A DNA stretch of 20,638 nt from Bacteroidota bacterium (GTDB lineage: Bacteria; Bacteroidota; Bacteroidia; NS11-12g; UBA955): NCBI GenBank assembly GCA_018969565.1, contig JAGWYC010000007.1, positions 1-20,638 on the forward strand, written 5' to 3'. The position numbers and the translations under genes are program-made. How positions within the stretch are numbered: the first letter of the stretch is position 1; each line of letters begins with the position of its first letter. The notes beneath the pieces were generated by a model that worked only from the letters and a program-made list of their open reading frames with translations, was not told the DNA's origin and made no database searches. Below, in pieces: positions 1-6,753 of this stretch.

Positions 1-1
1 C

Positions 2-376
2 GATGCGCGAAACGGTGCGGCAGAACATCTTGCCGAACCTTATCTGCCCGTACTCTTGCAGCGCAACCTGAAAGCCGCTGGAATTGCGCTGAACGAAGAT
101 GAAACAACCGGGTTCCTTCATTTTCTGCGGAGTAACCAGCGTATATCCCCAGATACCGCGGAGTTCATCGTAAAGGTATTAACCACGCTGCAACAGAATG
201 AGTGGCCTGTGCCGGTATCTGCTTCGCACAAAAAACATCTGCTGCTCAGGCAATGCTTCCGCTTATTTCACCTGTGTTCAGGAAATGTACAACGCAAGGC
301 AATAGGGAAAGTACTGAGGGCTGGACCCTTGGGGTGGTGGGGTTTGTGGAGGAAGCGGGTGAGGTATGGGAGTTAG
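2..376 (+). CDS. 3' end of an unidentified gene, truncated by the window and running into repeat DNA
   Basis: The frame is open from base 2 to a TAG at 374-376 and gives about 124 residues, with no start inside the window that need be real. I do not recognise the family. The part up to roughly base 290 looks like ordinary coding sequence (mixed helical composition, motif NEWPVP). The last 25 residues or so (GWWGLWRKR...) come from G/T-rich DNA that grades into the GGAGTTTT repeats, and the stop codon itself lies in the repeat. The natural C-terminus may therefore have been replaced when the repeat unit arrived, or the true frame may end earlier. No convincing competing frame exists on either strand over 1-290. 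Confidence 0.4.
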   Translation, partial: DARNGAAEHLAEPYLPVLLQRNLKAAGIALNEDETTGFLHFLRSNQRISPDTAEFIVKVLTTLQQNEWPVPVSASHKKHLLLRQCFRLFHLCSGNVQRKAIGKVLRAGPLGWWGLWRKRVRYGS

Positions 377-452
377 GGAGTTTTGGAGTTTTGGAGTTTT
401 GGAGTTTTGGAGTTGGGGAGTTTTAGGGAGTTTTAGGGAGTTGGGGAGTTTT
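366..452. repeat. Left G/T-rich tandem repeat array (GGAGTTTT units)
   Basis: The plus strand reads as repeated GGAGTTTT (8-bp period, four near-perfect units from about 377 to 412), followed by variants GGAGTTGG and GGGAGTTTTA to about 452. The array contains the stop codons of both flanking reading frames: the upstream plus-strand ORF and the minus-strand four-helix-bundle gene. The last codons of that gene (SPTP) are repeat-encoded. Confidence 0.9.
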
Positions 453-816
453 TGCTTTTTGTGAGGGTTTTCATCAGGCTGCTGAGCATTTTGCCTATTT
501 CCTCTGCACTGGCCAGGAGTTCCTTTTTTTTGTCTTCATTCATATAATTCAAACGATATGAAAGTATAATTTGTGTTTCGAGTTCTGACAAGGAACTGCG
601 AGCAATGCTCAGGAATTGAAAGAACTGCTTTACAGTATGGCGTGTCTGTCCTTCTGCGATGTTGGAGGAAATGGAAACTGCCGCTCTGCGCATCTGGGAT
701 ATGAGGCCATAGGTTTCTTCTCTAGGGAAAAACTTGGTGGAAGTGTAAATGGCAATGGTAAATTCAAGTGATTTCTGCCAAACAATAAGATCCTGATAAT
801 TTCTAACTGTAACCAT
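433..816 (-). CDS. Four-helix-bundle protein, S23 / 23S rRNA-intervening-sequence (IVP) family
   Basis: The protein has 127 residues, the usual size of this family (PF05635/TIGR02436 type). Family hallmarks are visible: an N-terminal RNYQDLIVWQKS segment, then FPREETYGLISQMRRAAVSI, SSNIAEGQTRHT, and FFQFLSIARSSLSELETQ in helix three. Relatives were first known as ORFs inside 23S rRNA intervening sequences and include Avd, the tetrameric accessory protein of diversity-generating retroelements. Free-standing copies are common in Bacteroidota and their role is unknown. The start is the ATG at 816; no Shine-Dalgarno sequence is visible. The gene is enclosed by repeat arrays and its TAA stop (433-435) lies inside the left array. 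No reverse transcriptase, rRNA or template/variable repeat pair is present, so a retroelement role is not supported here. Confidence 0.9.
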   Translation of the reverse strand: MVTVRNYQDLIVWQKSLEFTIAIYTSTKFFPREETYGLISQMRRAAVSISSNIAEGQTRHTVKQFFQFLSIARSSLSELETQIILSYRLNYMNEDKKKELLASAEEIGKMLSSLMKTLTKSKNSPTP

Positions 817-856
817 AATGAAGCTAACATCAGGAAATACTGTTGAAAATGCAAAT

Positions 857-986
857 TTTGGAGTTTGGGAGTTGGAAAGTTTGGGAGTTTGAGAGTTTGG
901 GAGTTTGAGAGTTAGGGAGTTTGAGAGTTAGGGAGTTTGAGAGTTAGGGAGTTTGAGAGTTAGGGAGTTTGAGAGTGTAGGAGTAG
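857..986. repeat. Right tandem array with a 16-bp period
   Basis: Six consecutive 16-bp units of the form GGGAGTTTGAGAGTTA occupy 883-978. Units 2 to 5 are identical and the first and last each vary at the 3' end. Shorter degenerate GGAGTTTGGGAGTT copies precede them from about 857. The core GGAGTTT is the same as in the left array and lies in the same orientation on the plus strand. The array sits directly upstream of the four-helix-bundle gene start (816), where its promoter would be expected. Confidence 0.92.
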
Positions 987-1011
987 TTTGGTAGTTAGTA
1001 ACACAACCCCG

Positions 1012-1046
1012 CTCCAAAACTCCAAAACTAAAGAACTCCAAAACTA
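1012..1046. repeat. Inverted copy of the left repeat, closing the cassette
   Basis: CTCCAAAACTCCAAAAC at 1012-1028 is the exact reverse complement of the 17-mer GTTTTGGAGTTTTGGAG at 380-396 (also present at 388-404 and 396-412). A third CTCCAAAACTAAA copy follows at 1036-1048. With the left array it forms terminal inverted repeats around the four-helix-bundle gene. It ends 11 bases before the stop codon of the neighbouring outer-membrane protein gene. Confidence 0.85.
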
Positions 1047-1056
1047 AATCCCCCCC

Positions 1057-4011
1057 TTAAAACGGCCTGCCCATTCCGGAGCCGCCGCCTGAAGGGAATG
1101 TACCGCCACCGCGTTTGAACTTGCGGATATTGTAGGTGAAGTTGAGCATGAAGTAACGTTGCAACACCCGGGTTTGGAGGTCTTCCACATAGGTTTCGGT
1201 AACGGTTCTGGAGAGGCTGTTGTTCTGTCCGAGGATGTCAAATGCGGTAATTCTCAGTTCCCCGGCCTGGTTTTTCAGGAATTTCTTACCGATGCCCAGG
1301 TTCCATAATACAAAGTTCTGACGGAATGCGCTGCCCAAACCATTGTAGCCGGTGTAATTAAGGTCGCTGCTGAATACCCAACCTTTCCCGCTTTGTAAGT
1401 TGCTGCGGAAGCTCCCGGTTTGCTGCAGGTAGTTGTTGTCGATTCCACTGCGTACCGTATTATTTACCAGGTTATAGAAGGCAGAATACGCCAGGGTGAA
1501 ATCTATTTTCTCACTGATGTTGCTGCTTAAAACGACTCCCGCATTCAGATTCCAGGTATTGGCAAAGTTGGTGATGTTGTTTACCAGTCCGGGAACGCGG
1601 CTGTATGATACCCCGCCATTGGCATTGAAGTTGGATTTAATGGCTTTCAGCGGCAAACCGTAGTTCAGGAAGGAACGCACACTTCGGTAACCGGAAAGGT
1701 TCACCGGCATATTTAATTGTGCTCCGCGCAGCAGGGTAATTCCGTTGCCTATCACGGTGTCGCGAGCTGCAATAAAAGTGGAATTGGCAATGTAATTCAT
1801 GGTTGTCTGATACATCATGAATCCGAAGAAGTTGCGGCCTGTAGCGTTGTTACTCCAGCCGTAGCGGGCTATAAAGAACTGGCTGAAGTCCTGTTGAAGT
1901 TTGGAATTGCCCTTGCTGAGCAGCAGCGGGTTGCTGTTGTCCACCACTTCCTGCAGTTGCTGGGCACCCGGCAGATTGGTATTGGTACGGTAAAACAGTC
2001 GTATGTTACTGCTTTGGCTGAATCGGTACTGATACATAGCCGTGGGCAACAGGTTAAAGAAGTTGTAGGTATTGCGCACCGCATAGGGGAAACGTTGCTC
2101 ACCAATCAGGGTGGTCCACTGGGCGTTGAAACCTATCATGGCGTTGAAGTTGTCTCCCTTGCGCCGGTACATCAGCCCGGGTTTATGCGTCAGGAAGCTG
2201 CTGTTGAATCGGTTGCTGAGCAGCGAATCTATCCGCACCAGGTCGCGGGTCAGGCTGTCCGGTGTCAGGGTGCGCTTGTTGGCGTCATTCCGGGTAATAC
2301 TCGGCTGGTAACTGATCTGCCATTGTCCGAATTTGCCTGAAGGTTCGGTATAGGTAAGGTTGCCTGACAGCGTGGTGCTGTTATTGTCTGAATAACTGAC
2401 CTGGCGCAATTCAATCACCGTATCAGGGTTTTCGTAGAATTTATTGGCGCTTGTCAGGAAGGCTTCAGCGTGTTTGCGGTTGTAATCGTGGGTGATATTC
2501 GCCGAAAAGGTCCGCCACTGTTTTGTAAAACGTCTTTTGTACAGCAAGCTGTGCGACAAATTGCTCCCGTCGCCAAAGCTGCGGTTTTCGGTTGAAGTGC
2601 TGTTCAAAAGCTTGTTGAGGCCCAATTCCTTATTCACCAGTAAATTATTGGCCGTAATCAGGGAATTGATATTCTGGTTTTGGAAACTAAGGCGGTTGGT
2701 ATAGGTGAAAGAATTCATGGAGTCCAGCATATACTCCAGACGCAGGTTTACCCGGTGATTGGTATTGTCTGACCTGCTGGAAGAATTTTCTTTATAATTC
2801 TGGGAACTACTTCCGAAGGTATAATAATCGCGTTCAGTGGTGGCATCATTCACATTGCTGCCTGTATTGAAGAAATAGCTGGCAGTCAGGCTGAGTTTTT
2901 TACCCAGTGTGGTGCTGTAGTTTAATCCGGCGCTGTGTGTGGTGTTGATACCTCCGGCCTGATTCACCATGAAGTTGTTGTTTCCGCCGCCACCCCAGCT
3001 TCCGCCGCGCATACCGCCCATCATACCCATCATGCCGCGCATGCCGCGCATTCCGCTGAAGCCCATGCCACCGCCGCCTCCGCTCAGGCCGAGCAAGTCC
3101 TGTGAACTGAAGTTCTGCATGTTGATGTTGTTGCTCATGCCCAACAGGGTCAGGCGGTGTATGCCTTTGAACCAGTTTACCACCGCGCCCGACTGGTACC
3201 GCCAGTCATTCCGGTCACTGCCAAATCCTCCGTAAATCTTCCCGAATAAGCCATTATTCCTGCCGCTGCGGGTAATCAGGTTGATGGCCTTTTGGCTGTT
3301 GCCGTCGTCAAAACCGGTAAAGAAGGACTGGTCGCTCATGCGGTCGAAGACCTGCACCCGACCTACAACTTCTGCAGGCATGGAGCGCAGCGCCATGTTT
3401 ACATCGTCGCCAAAGAATTCACGACCATCAATGGTTACTTTCTGTACATTCTCGCCTTGCGCCTTTACCTGCCCGTTTTCTACCGTGATGCCGGGCATTT
3501 TGCGCACCAGTTGTTCGGCGTCGGCGTCTTTGTTCATCTTGTAGTTCGAGGCATTGTATTCGGTGGTATCGCCTTTCTGCCTGGCGCCCTGGCTGGCCCT
3601 GATGGTTACGCTGTCCAGACGCACCACGGCAGGCGACAGACGAATCACACCAAGGTCGGTAAAACCTTCTTCCAAAGAAAAACTGCTGTCCCAGGGTTCA
3701 AAACCGCGTGCCCGGATGCTGATGTTTACCGCCCCCGTGCTGCTGCTGCGCATACCGAAACTTCCGTCGGGCCTGCTGAAGCCACTGTCGGCGGGGAGTG
3801 ACCCGTTTTGATGTTTGATGACAATAAGGGCCTTTTGAACAGGTTTATTTCCGGCGGAACCGTAAACGTAGCCGCTGATACCGGTTTGGGCGCTCACTGA
3901 CGCTGATGTCAGCAGGAGGACAGGAAGGAGGAATTTGAAAAAACGCACAGGTTTATTGATTGCAAGTTGCAATAGATAAAACACTTGAAATGTCATTTTG
4001 GATGAAATCAT
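1057..4011 (-). CDS. Outer-membrane beta-barrel protein, TonB-receptor-like with carboxypeptidase-regulatory N-domain
   Basis: From the ATG at 4011 the product has 984 residues. A signal peptide (FFKFLLPVLLLTSASVSAQ) ends near residue 42. A carboxypeptidase regulatory-like domain follows (ISGYVYGSAGNKPVQKALI, about 45-130). A plug-like region includes VTIDGREFFGDD and VGRVQVFDR. The rest is a long barrel of the OMP_b-brl_3 type. A Met/Gly-rich insertion at about residues 309-345 carries eight methionines in 22 residues. A GTG at 3948 would give MRFFKFLLPV..., a textbook 20-residue signal peptide, so it may be the true start (963 aa); the ATG is kept because it is the only ATG. The substrate is unknown, and the protein could be a receptor or a TonB-independent barrel. 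The histidine phosphatase gene lies immediately upstream on the same strand. Confidence 0.85.
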   Translation of the reverse strand: MISSKMTFQVFYLLQLAINKPVRFFKFLLPVLLLTSASVSAQTGISGYVYGSAGNKPVQKALIVIKHQNGSLPADSGFSRPDGSFGMRSSSTGAVNISIRARGFEPWDSSFSLEEGFTDLGVIRLSPAVVRLDSVTIRASQGARQKGDTTEYNASNYKMNKDADAEQLVRKMPGITVENGQVKAQGENVQKVTIDGREFFGDDVNMALRSMPAEVVGRVQVFDRMSDQSFFTGFDDGNSQKAINLITRSGRNNGLFGKIYGGFGSDRNDWRYQSGAVVNWFKGIHRLTLLGMSNNINMQNFSSQDLLGLSGGGGGMGFSGMRGMRGMMGMMGGMRGGSWGGGGNNNFMVNQAGGINTTHSAGLNYSTTLGKKLSLTASYFFNTGSNVNDATTERDYYTFGSSSQNYKENSSSRSDNTNHRVNLRLEYMLDSMNSFTYTNRLSFQNQNINSLITANNLLVNKELGLNKLLNSTSTENRSFGDGSNLSHSLLYKRRFTKQWRTFSANITHDYNRKHAEAFLTSANKFYENPDTVIELRQVSYSDNNSTTLSGNLTYTEPSGKFGQWQISYQPSITRNDANKRTLTPDSLTRDLVRIDSLLSNRFNSSFLTHKPGLMYRRKGDNFNAMIGFNAQWTTLIGEQRFPYAVRNTYNFFNLLPTAMYQYRFSQSSNIRLFYRTNTNLPGAQQLQEVVDNSNPLLLSKGNSKLQQDFSQFFIARYGWSNNATGRNFFGFMMYQTTMNYIANSTFIAARDTVIGNGITLLRGAQLNMPVNLSGYRSVRSFLNYGLPLKAIKSNFNANGGVSYSRVPGLVNNITNFANTWNLNAGVVLSSNISEKIDFTLAYSAFYNLVNNTVRSGIDNNYLQQTGSFRSNLQSGKGWVFSSDLNYTGYNGLGSAFRQNFVLWNLGIGKKFLKNQAGELRITAFDILGQNNSLSRTVTETYVEDLQTRVLQRYFMLNFTYNIRKFKRGGGTFPSGGGSGMGRPF
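3960..3972 (-). promoter_or_regulatory. Perfect short palindrome TTGCAA-G-TTGCAA near the barrel gene start
   Basis: A 13-base palindrome with two TTGCAA arms around one central base lies 11 bases upstream of the candidate GTG start at 3948 and inside the reading frame if the ATG at 4011 is used. If the GTG is the true start, this is a natural position for an operator or promoter-proximal site. No matching consensus promoter is evident. Confidence 0.3.
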
Positions 4012-4028
4012 GAAATTTTATATTGCCT

Positions 4029-4664
4029 TCAGGCCTTCAGGTGGGCGGTATCGTTATTCAGTGTTACATGAAAACCTTGCTCCCCATGTTCCAGAATATA
4101 CAGACATACATTGCTGTGACCGAAGAGGTCCATATCGGCTAAAGGTGCACCGGTAAGCAGGCAGAGGAAACTGCGCATAGCCCTGCCGTGCATACAAATC
4201 AGGATGCAGCGTTCTTCGCGTCGTTCCATGATTTTCTGTAAGCCAAGCTGCTGACGGGCATACAACTCATTAGGTGTTTCACCGCCTTCTACACACTGGT
4301 CAAGGTTCCCGTTACGCCAGGCTTCCAGGATATCCATAAACAATTGACTGCTTTCGGGTGTAGGAGTAGCGCCTTCAATAACACCCCAATTAATCTCGTT
4401 CAACTCGGGAATAACTTCACAGGGGATGGGCAGTTCCAGAAATGGCGCCACGGTTTGTTGCGTGCGCCTGAGCGAGCTGGTATAAATCTTGTCGAATGGA
4501 ACGTGTTTATATCGTTCAAAGAAGGCCTTTGCCTGCAGTGTGCCGGTTTCATTCAGGTCCGTATCCACTCCGGAACCCTGCACAATGCCCAATCGGTTGA
4601 AATCCGTTTCACCGTGGCGAATCAGGTAAATTGTTTTATTGATCGGGTGGGAAGTACTTTGCAC
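4029..4664 (-). CDS. Histidine phosphatase (phosphoglycerate mutase-like) family protein
   Basis: The product has 211 residues from a GTG at 4664. The catalytic signature LIRHGETDFN is at about residues 14-23, with the partner Arg in SSLRRTQQT and the second catalytic His in ICMHGRAMRS. A NNDTAHL tail is also seen. This branch-2 superfamily removes phosphate from small molecules or proteins; CobC/PhoE-like members cannot be separated by eye, so the substrate is open. An in-frame ATG at 4757 would add 31 hydrophobic residues. That extension is antisense to the conserved N-terminus of the divergent thioesterase and is probably not translated. The stop lies 17 bases before the ATG of the barrel gene. 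Confidence 0.85.
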   Translation of the reverse strand: MQSTSHPINKTIYLIRHGETDFNRLGIVQGSGVDTDLNETGTLQAKAFFERYKHVPFDKIYTSSLRRTQQTVAPFLELPIPCEVIPELNEINWGVIEGATPTPESSQLFMDILEAWRNGNLDQCVEGGETPNELYARQQLGLQKIMERREERCILICMHGRAMRSFLCLLTGAPLADMDLFGHSNVCLYILEHGEQGFHVTLNNDTAHLKA

Positions 4665-4668
4665 CAAC

Positions 4669-5115
4669 GTGAACAGTATTTTTATAGATGCCGCGAATAT
4701 AAGCCCGGAGGCGCTGAACGAGCGTTGTGCGAACACGATGAATACCGCGCTGAACATTCGTTTTACCGAGTTGGGTGCTGATTATCTGAAGGCGACCATG
4801 CCCGTAGCCGAGGCCAGCATTCAACCCTTGGGTATGCTGAACGGAGGCGCCAGCATGGCTTTGGTGGAAATTGTGGGCAGCATGGCCGCCAACTTGGTGG
4901 TGGACCGGAGCCGCTTTGTATGCTTCGGGTTAGATATCAATGGAAACCACGTCCGACCTGCTTTTAAAGGACAGACAGTGAGCGCTACGGCGCGGCCTAT
5001 TCACATCGGCAGCACAACGCATGTTTGGGAAGTACGTGTGGAAGATGAACAAAACCGCCTGTTGTGTATCGGCAGGATTACCATGGCGGTGCGTCCGCTG
5101 GAAGCAATAAAATGA
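4669..5115 (+). CDS. menI: Hotdog-fold thioesterase, MenI/YdiI-like (DHNA-CoA hydrolase)
   Basis: The product has 148 residues from a GTG at 4669 and is close to E. coli YdiI (136 aa) over its whole length. Shared segments include ISPEALNERCANTM, ADYLKATMPV, QPLGMLNGGAS, INGNHVRPA and IHIGSTTHVWEVRVEDE. It would hydrolyse 1,4-dihydroxy-2-naphthoyl-CoA in menaquinone synthesis. By my alignment the catalytic Glu (YdiI Glu63) is Glu67 here, and Gln48, Ser67 and His89 are kept, but the His54 position is Asn58. An ATG at 4738 would cut off the conserved first helix and is disfavoured; a TTG at 4639 is also possible. The stop overlaps the next start as ATGA, so it is coupled to the isochorismate synthase, which supports the menaquinone role. 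Confidence 0.85.
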   Translation: MNSIFIDAANISPEALNERCANTMNTALNIRFTELGADYLKATMPVAEASIQPLGMLNGGASMALVEIVGSMAANLVVDRSRFVCFGLDINGNHVRPAFKGQTVSATARPIHIGSTTHVWEVRVEDEQNRLLCIGRITMAVRPLEAIK

Positions 5116-6128
5116 GTACAGGAAGGGTTTGGTACCGCATTCCGGGGCAGCAGCCGGTGTTCATGCAGGGAAGCCTGCGCGATGACGCTGTTGCGCCTTC
5201 AAAGGAGTGTTTCATCATGAAGCCCTTTGACCGCTATGCCCGGTTTTATATGCTGGAACCGGAAGTAAAGGAGCAGGTTTTGATGCCTGAACTTTATTCA
5301 AGCTGGCATTATCGTTCAGGAATTTATGAACAAGGCGACCCCTATCCGGGCGAGACGTATATCCAATGGGTGGAACAGGTGAAACAGCAGCTTATTGCCG
5401 GCAATCTTGCCCCTGAAGACTTTGATTTTCCAAGGATTGCTCCGAAGAAGGTGGTTACGTCCCGAAGTGTATTCAGGCGTCTGCCTCCCGAACCCATGCG
5501 CTGGTTTGAGCGCGCCTGCCGCTTGTATCCTCAGGCCATGGTTTATCTGTTTGATGCTCCGGAAACAGGTTGTTGGATTGGCGCCACCCCGGAACCACTG
5601 CTCCGTTGGGAATCTGGAGCGGGCAGTACTATGGCACTGGCAGGTACTAAAAGCACTGAGGCAGAATCTGGTTTTGGTGCGAAAGAGCAGGATGAACAAG
5701 GATATATCCGCACCTTCATCCGGGAAATATTCAAGGACCTGAATATTCCATTCCGCGAGGAGGCCCTCAGGGAACTCCAGCAGGGCGACCTGAAACACCT
5801 GTGTAACGAGTTTCATTTTAACGCTGCCCCGGAACAAGTTTGGAATCTGGCAAAGCAACTGCACCCAACGCCCGCCGTATGCGGCTATCCTCGAGCAGCG
5901 GCTTTGAGAACGCTCCTTTCTGAACGCACCCTCCGAAGTTTTTACGGAGGATTTTTAGGTCCCTGGTCTCCGGAAAAAGTATCGCTTTGGGTGAACATAC
6001 GCTGCGGTGAGGTGTTCGCCGACGGCATTAATCTGTACGCCGGAACGGGCATCACACAGGATTCGGATGCCCGTGATGAGTTTCAGGAAACGGAACAGAA
6101 ACTGCGCGTGCTGGGTGCGGTATTATGA
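5112..6128 (+). CDS. menF: Isochorismate synthase (chorismate-binding enzyme)
   Basis: The product has 338 residues from the ATG at 5112, in the ATGA overlap with the thioesterase. It belongs to the chorismate-binding MST family: WIGATPEPLL, ALAGTKS, LHPTPAVCGYPR, FYGGFLGPWSP, WVNIRCGEV and TGITQDSDARDEFQETEQKL are all present. Lys113 in KKVVTSR is the position of the general base in MenF/EntC, and Glu161 in GATPE is the likely general acid. It converts chorismate to isochorismate, the first committed step of menaquinone (or siderophore) synthesis. Pairing with a MenI-like thioesterase argues for menaquinone. The N-terminus is divergent, as usual for the family. It ends three bases from the convergent FMN reductase gene. 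Confidence 0.9.
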   Translation: MSTGRVWYRIPGQQPVFMQGSLRDDAVAPSKECFIMKPFDRYARFYMLEPEVKEQVLMPELYSSWHYRSGIYEQGDPYPGETYIQWVEQVKQQLIAGNLAPEDFDFPRIAPKKVVTSRSVFRRLPPEPMRWFERACRLYPQAMVYLFDAPETGCWIGATPEPLLRWESGAGSTMALAGTKSTEAESGFGAKEQDEQGYIRTFIREIFKDLNIPFREEALRELQQGDLKHLCNEFHFNAAPEQVWNLAKQLHPTPAVCGYPRAAALRTLLSERTLRSFYGGFLGPWSPEKVSLWVNIRCGEVFADGINLYAGTGITQDSDARDEFQETEQKLRVLGAVL

Positions 6129-6131
6129 GTA

Positions 6132-6719
6132 TCAGAACCGGAGTTCAGGGTTCATTTTTTTCCAGAGCATCAGGTTGTAGTCTACAAACTGCTCCAGTCC
6201 TTTGTCGTATTCGGCATTTCCCAGACTTTCCCCGGATTCATTCAATGCTTTAGTCGTAAACTGACTTTCAAACATCTTAGGACTTACCACACTGTGCAGG
6301 TTCATCACATTCAGCAGTTTATTCACCACATAGCCCAATTGTACCGCAGGCATACGACCGCCGCGTCCGGTGCTCACGCCGCAGGTGGCAAAAACCTTGT
6401 CATCCCATAATTGCTTAAAAGAATTTGTGCCGAAGCGGTGTATCAGGTTGATGATTTCTGCGCTGGGGAACCAGTTATATTCCGGGGAAAGCAGGAAGAT
6501 AAGTCCGGAGTTGCCCATGGAATCAGCAATTTTCTGCTGAAAGGGGCTTAGCTGCGCGGGGTTTAGATCCTGCCCATTGTAGAAGGGGATGTCGTAGGGG
6601 GCAAAGTCTATTACTTCCGACTTCAATCCTGTTTTCGCTTCAATAATCCTGCTGATGGCCCTGGCAACCCTGAGTGTATTGCTGCCGGGTCTTGCCGAAC
6701 CGCTGATGATGGTAATCAT
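6132..6719 (-). CDS. NADPH-dependent FMN reductase family protein
   Basis: The product has 195 residues from the ATG at 6719. It starts directly with the flavodoxin-like beta strand and phosphate loop MITIISGSARPGSNT (residues 1-15). SPEYNWFPSAEIINLIHRF and CGVSTGRGGR match the isoalloxazine-binding loops of the PF03358 family. It would reduce flavin or quinone-like substrates in the cytoplasm with NAD(P)H. The frame extends back to 6821, but that segment overlaps the end of the MeaB gene and has no family likeness. It is the last gene of the minus-strand run and sits 34 bases after MeaB. The physiological substrate is unknown. Confidence 0.88.
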   Translation of the reverse strand: MITIISGSARPGSNTLRVARAISRIIEAKTGLKSEVIDFAPYDIPFYNGQDLNPAQLSPFQQKIADSMGNSGLIFLLSPEYNWFPSAEIINLIHRFGTNSFKQLWDDKVFATCGVSTGRGGRMPAVQLGYVVNKLLNVMNLHSVVSPKMFESQFTTKALNESGESLGNAEYDKGLEQFVDYNLMLWKKMNPELRF

Positions 6720-6753
6720 GAACAGGCATAAAACAACTGCTGTCCTAATTGGT

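Noticed and set aside
433..816. 23S rRNA intervening sequence
   Set aside because: No rRNA sequence flanks the gene; neighbours are protein-coding genes and repeats.
630..854. 74-codon minus-strand ORF overlapping the four-helix-bundle gene start
   Set aside because: It is in a different frame from the recognisable family protein and has no family-like sequence.
857..986. CRISPR-like array
   Set aside because: The 16-bp units abut without spacers, the sequence is low complexity and no cas gene is nearby.
366..1048. Diversity-generating retroelement, because the four-helix-bundle family includes Avd
   Set aside because: No reverse transcriptase and no template/variable repeat pair with adenine-specific changes is present in the window.
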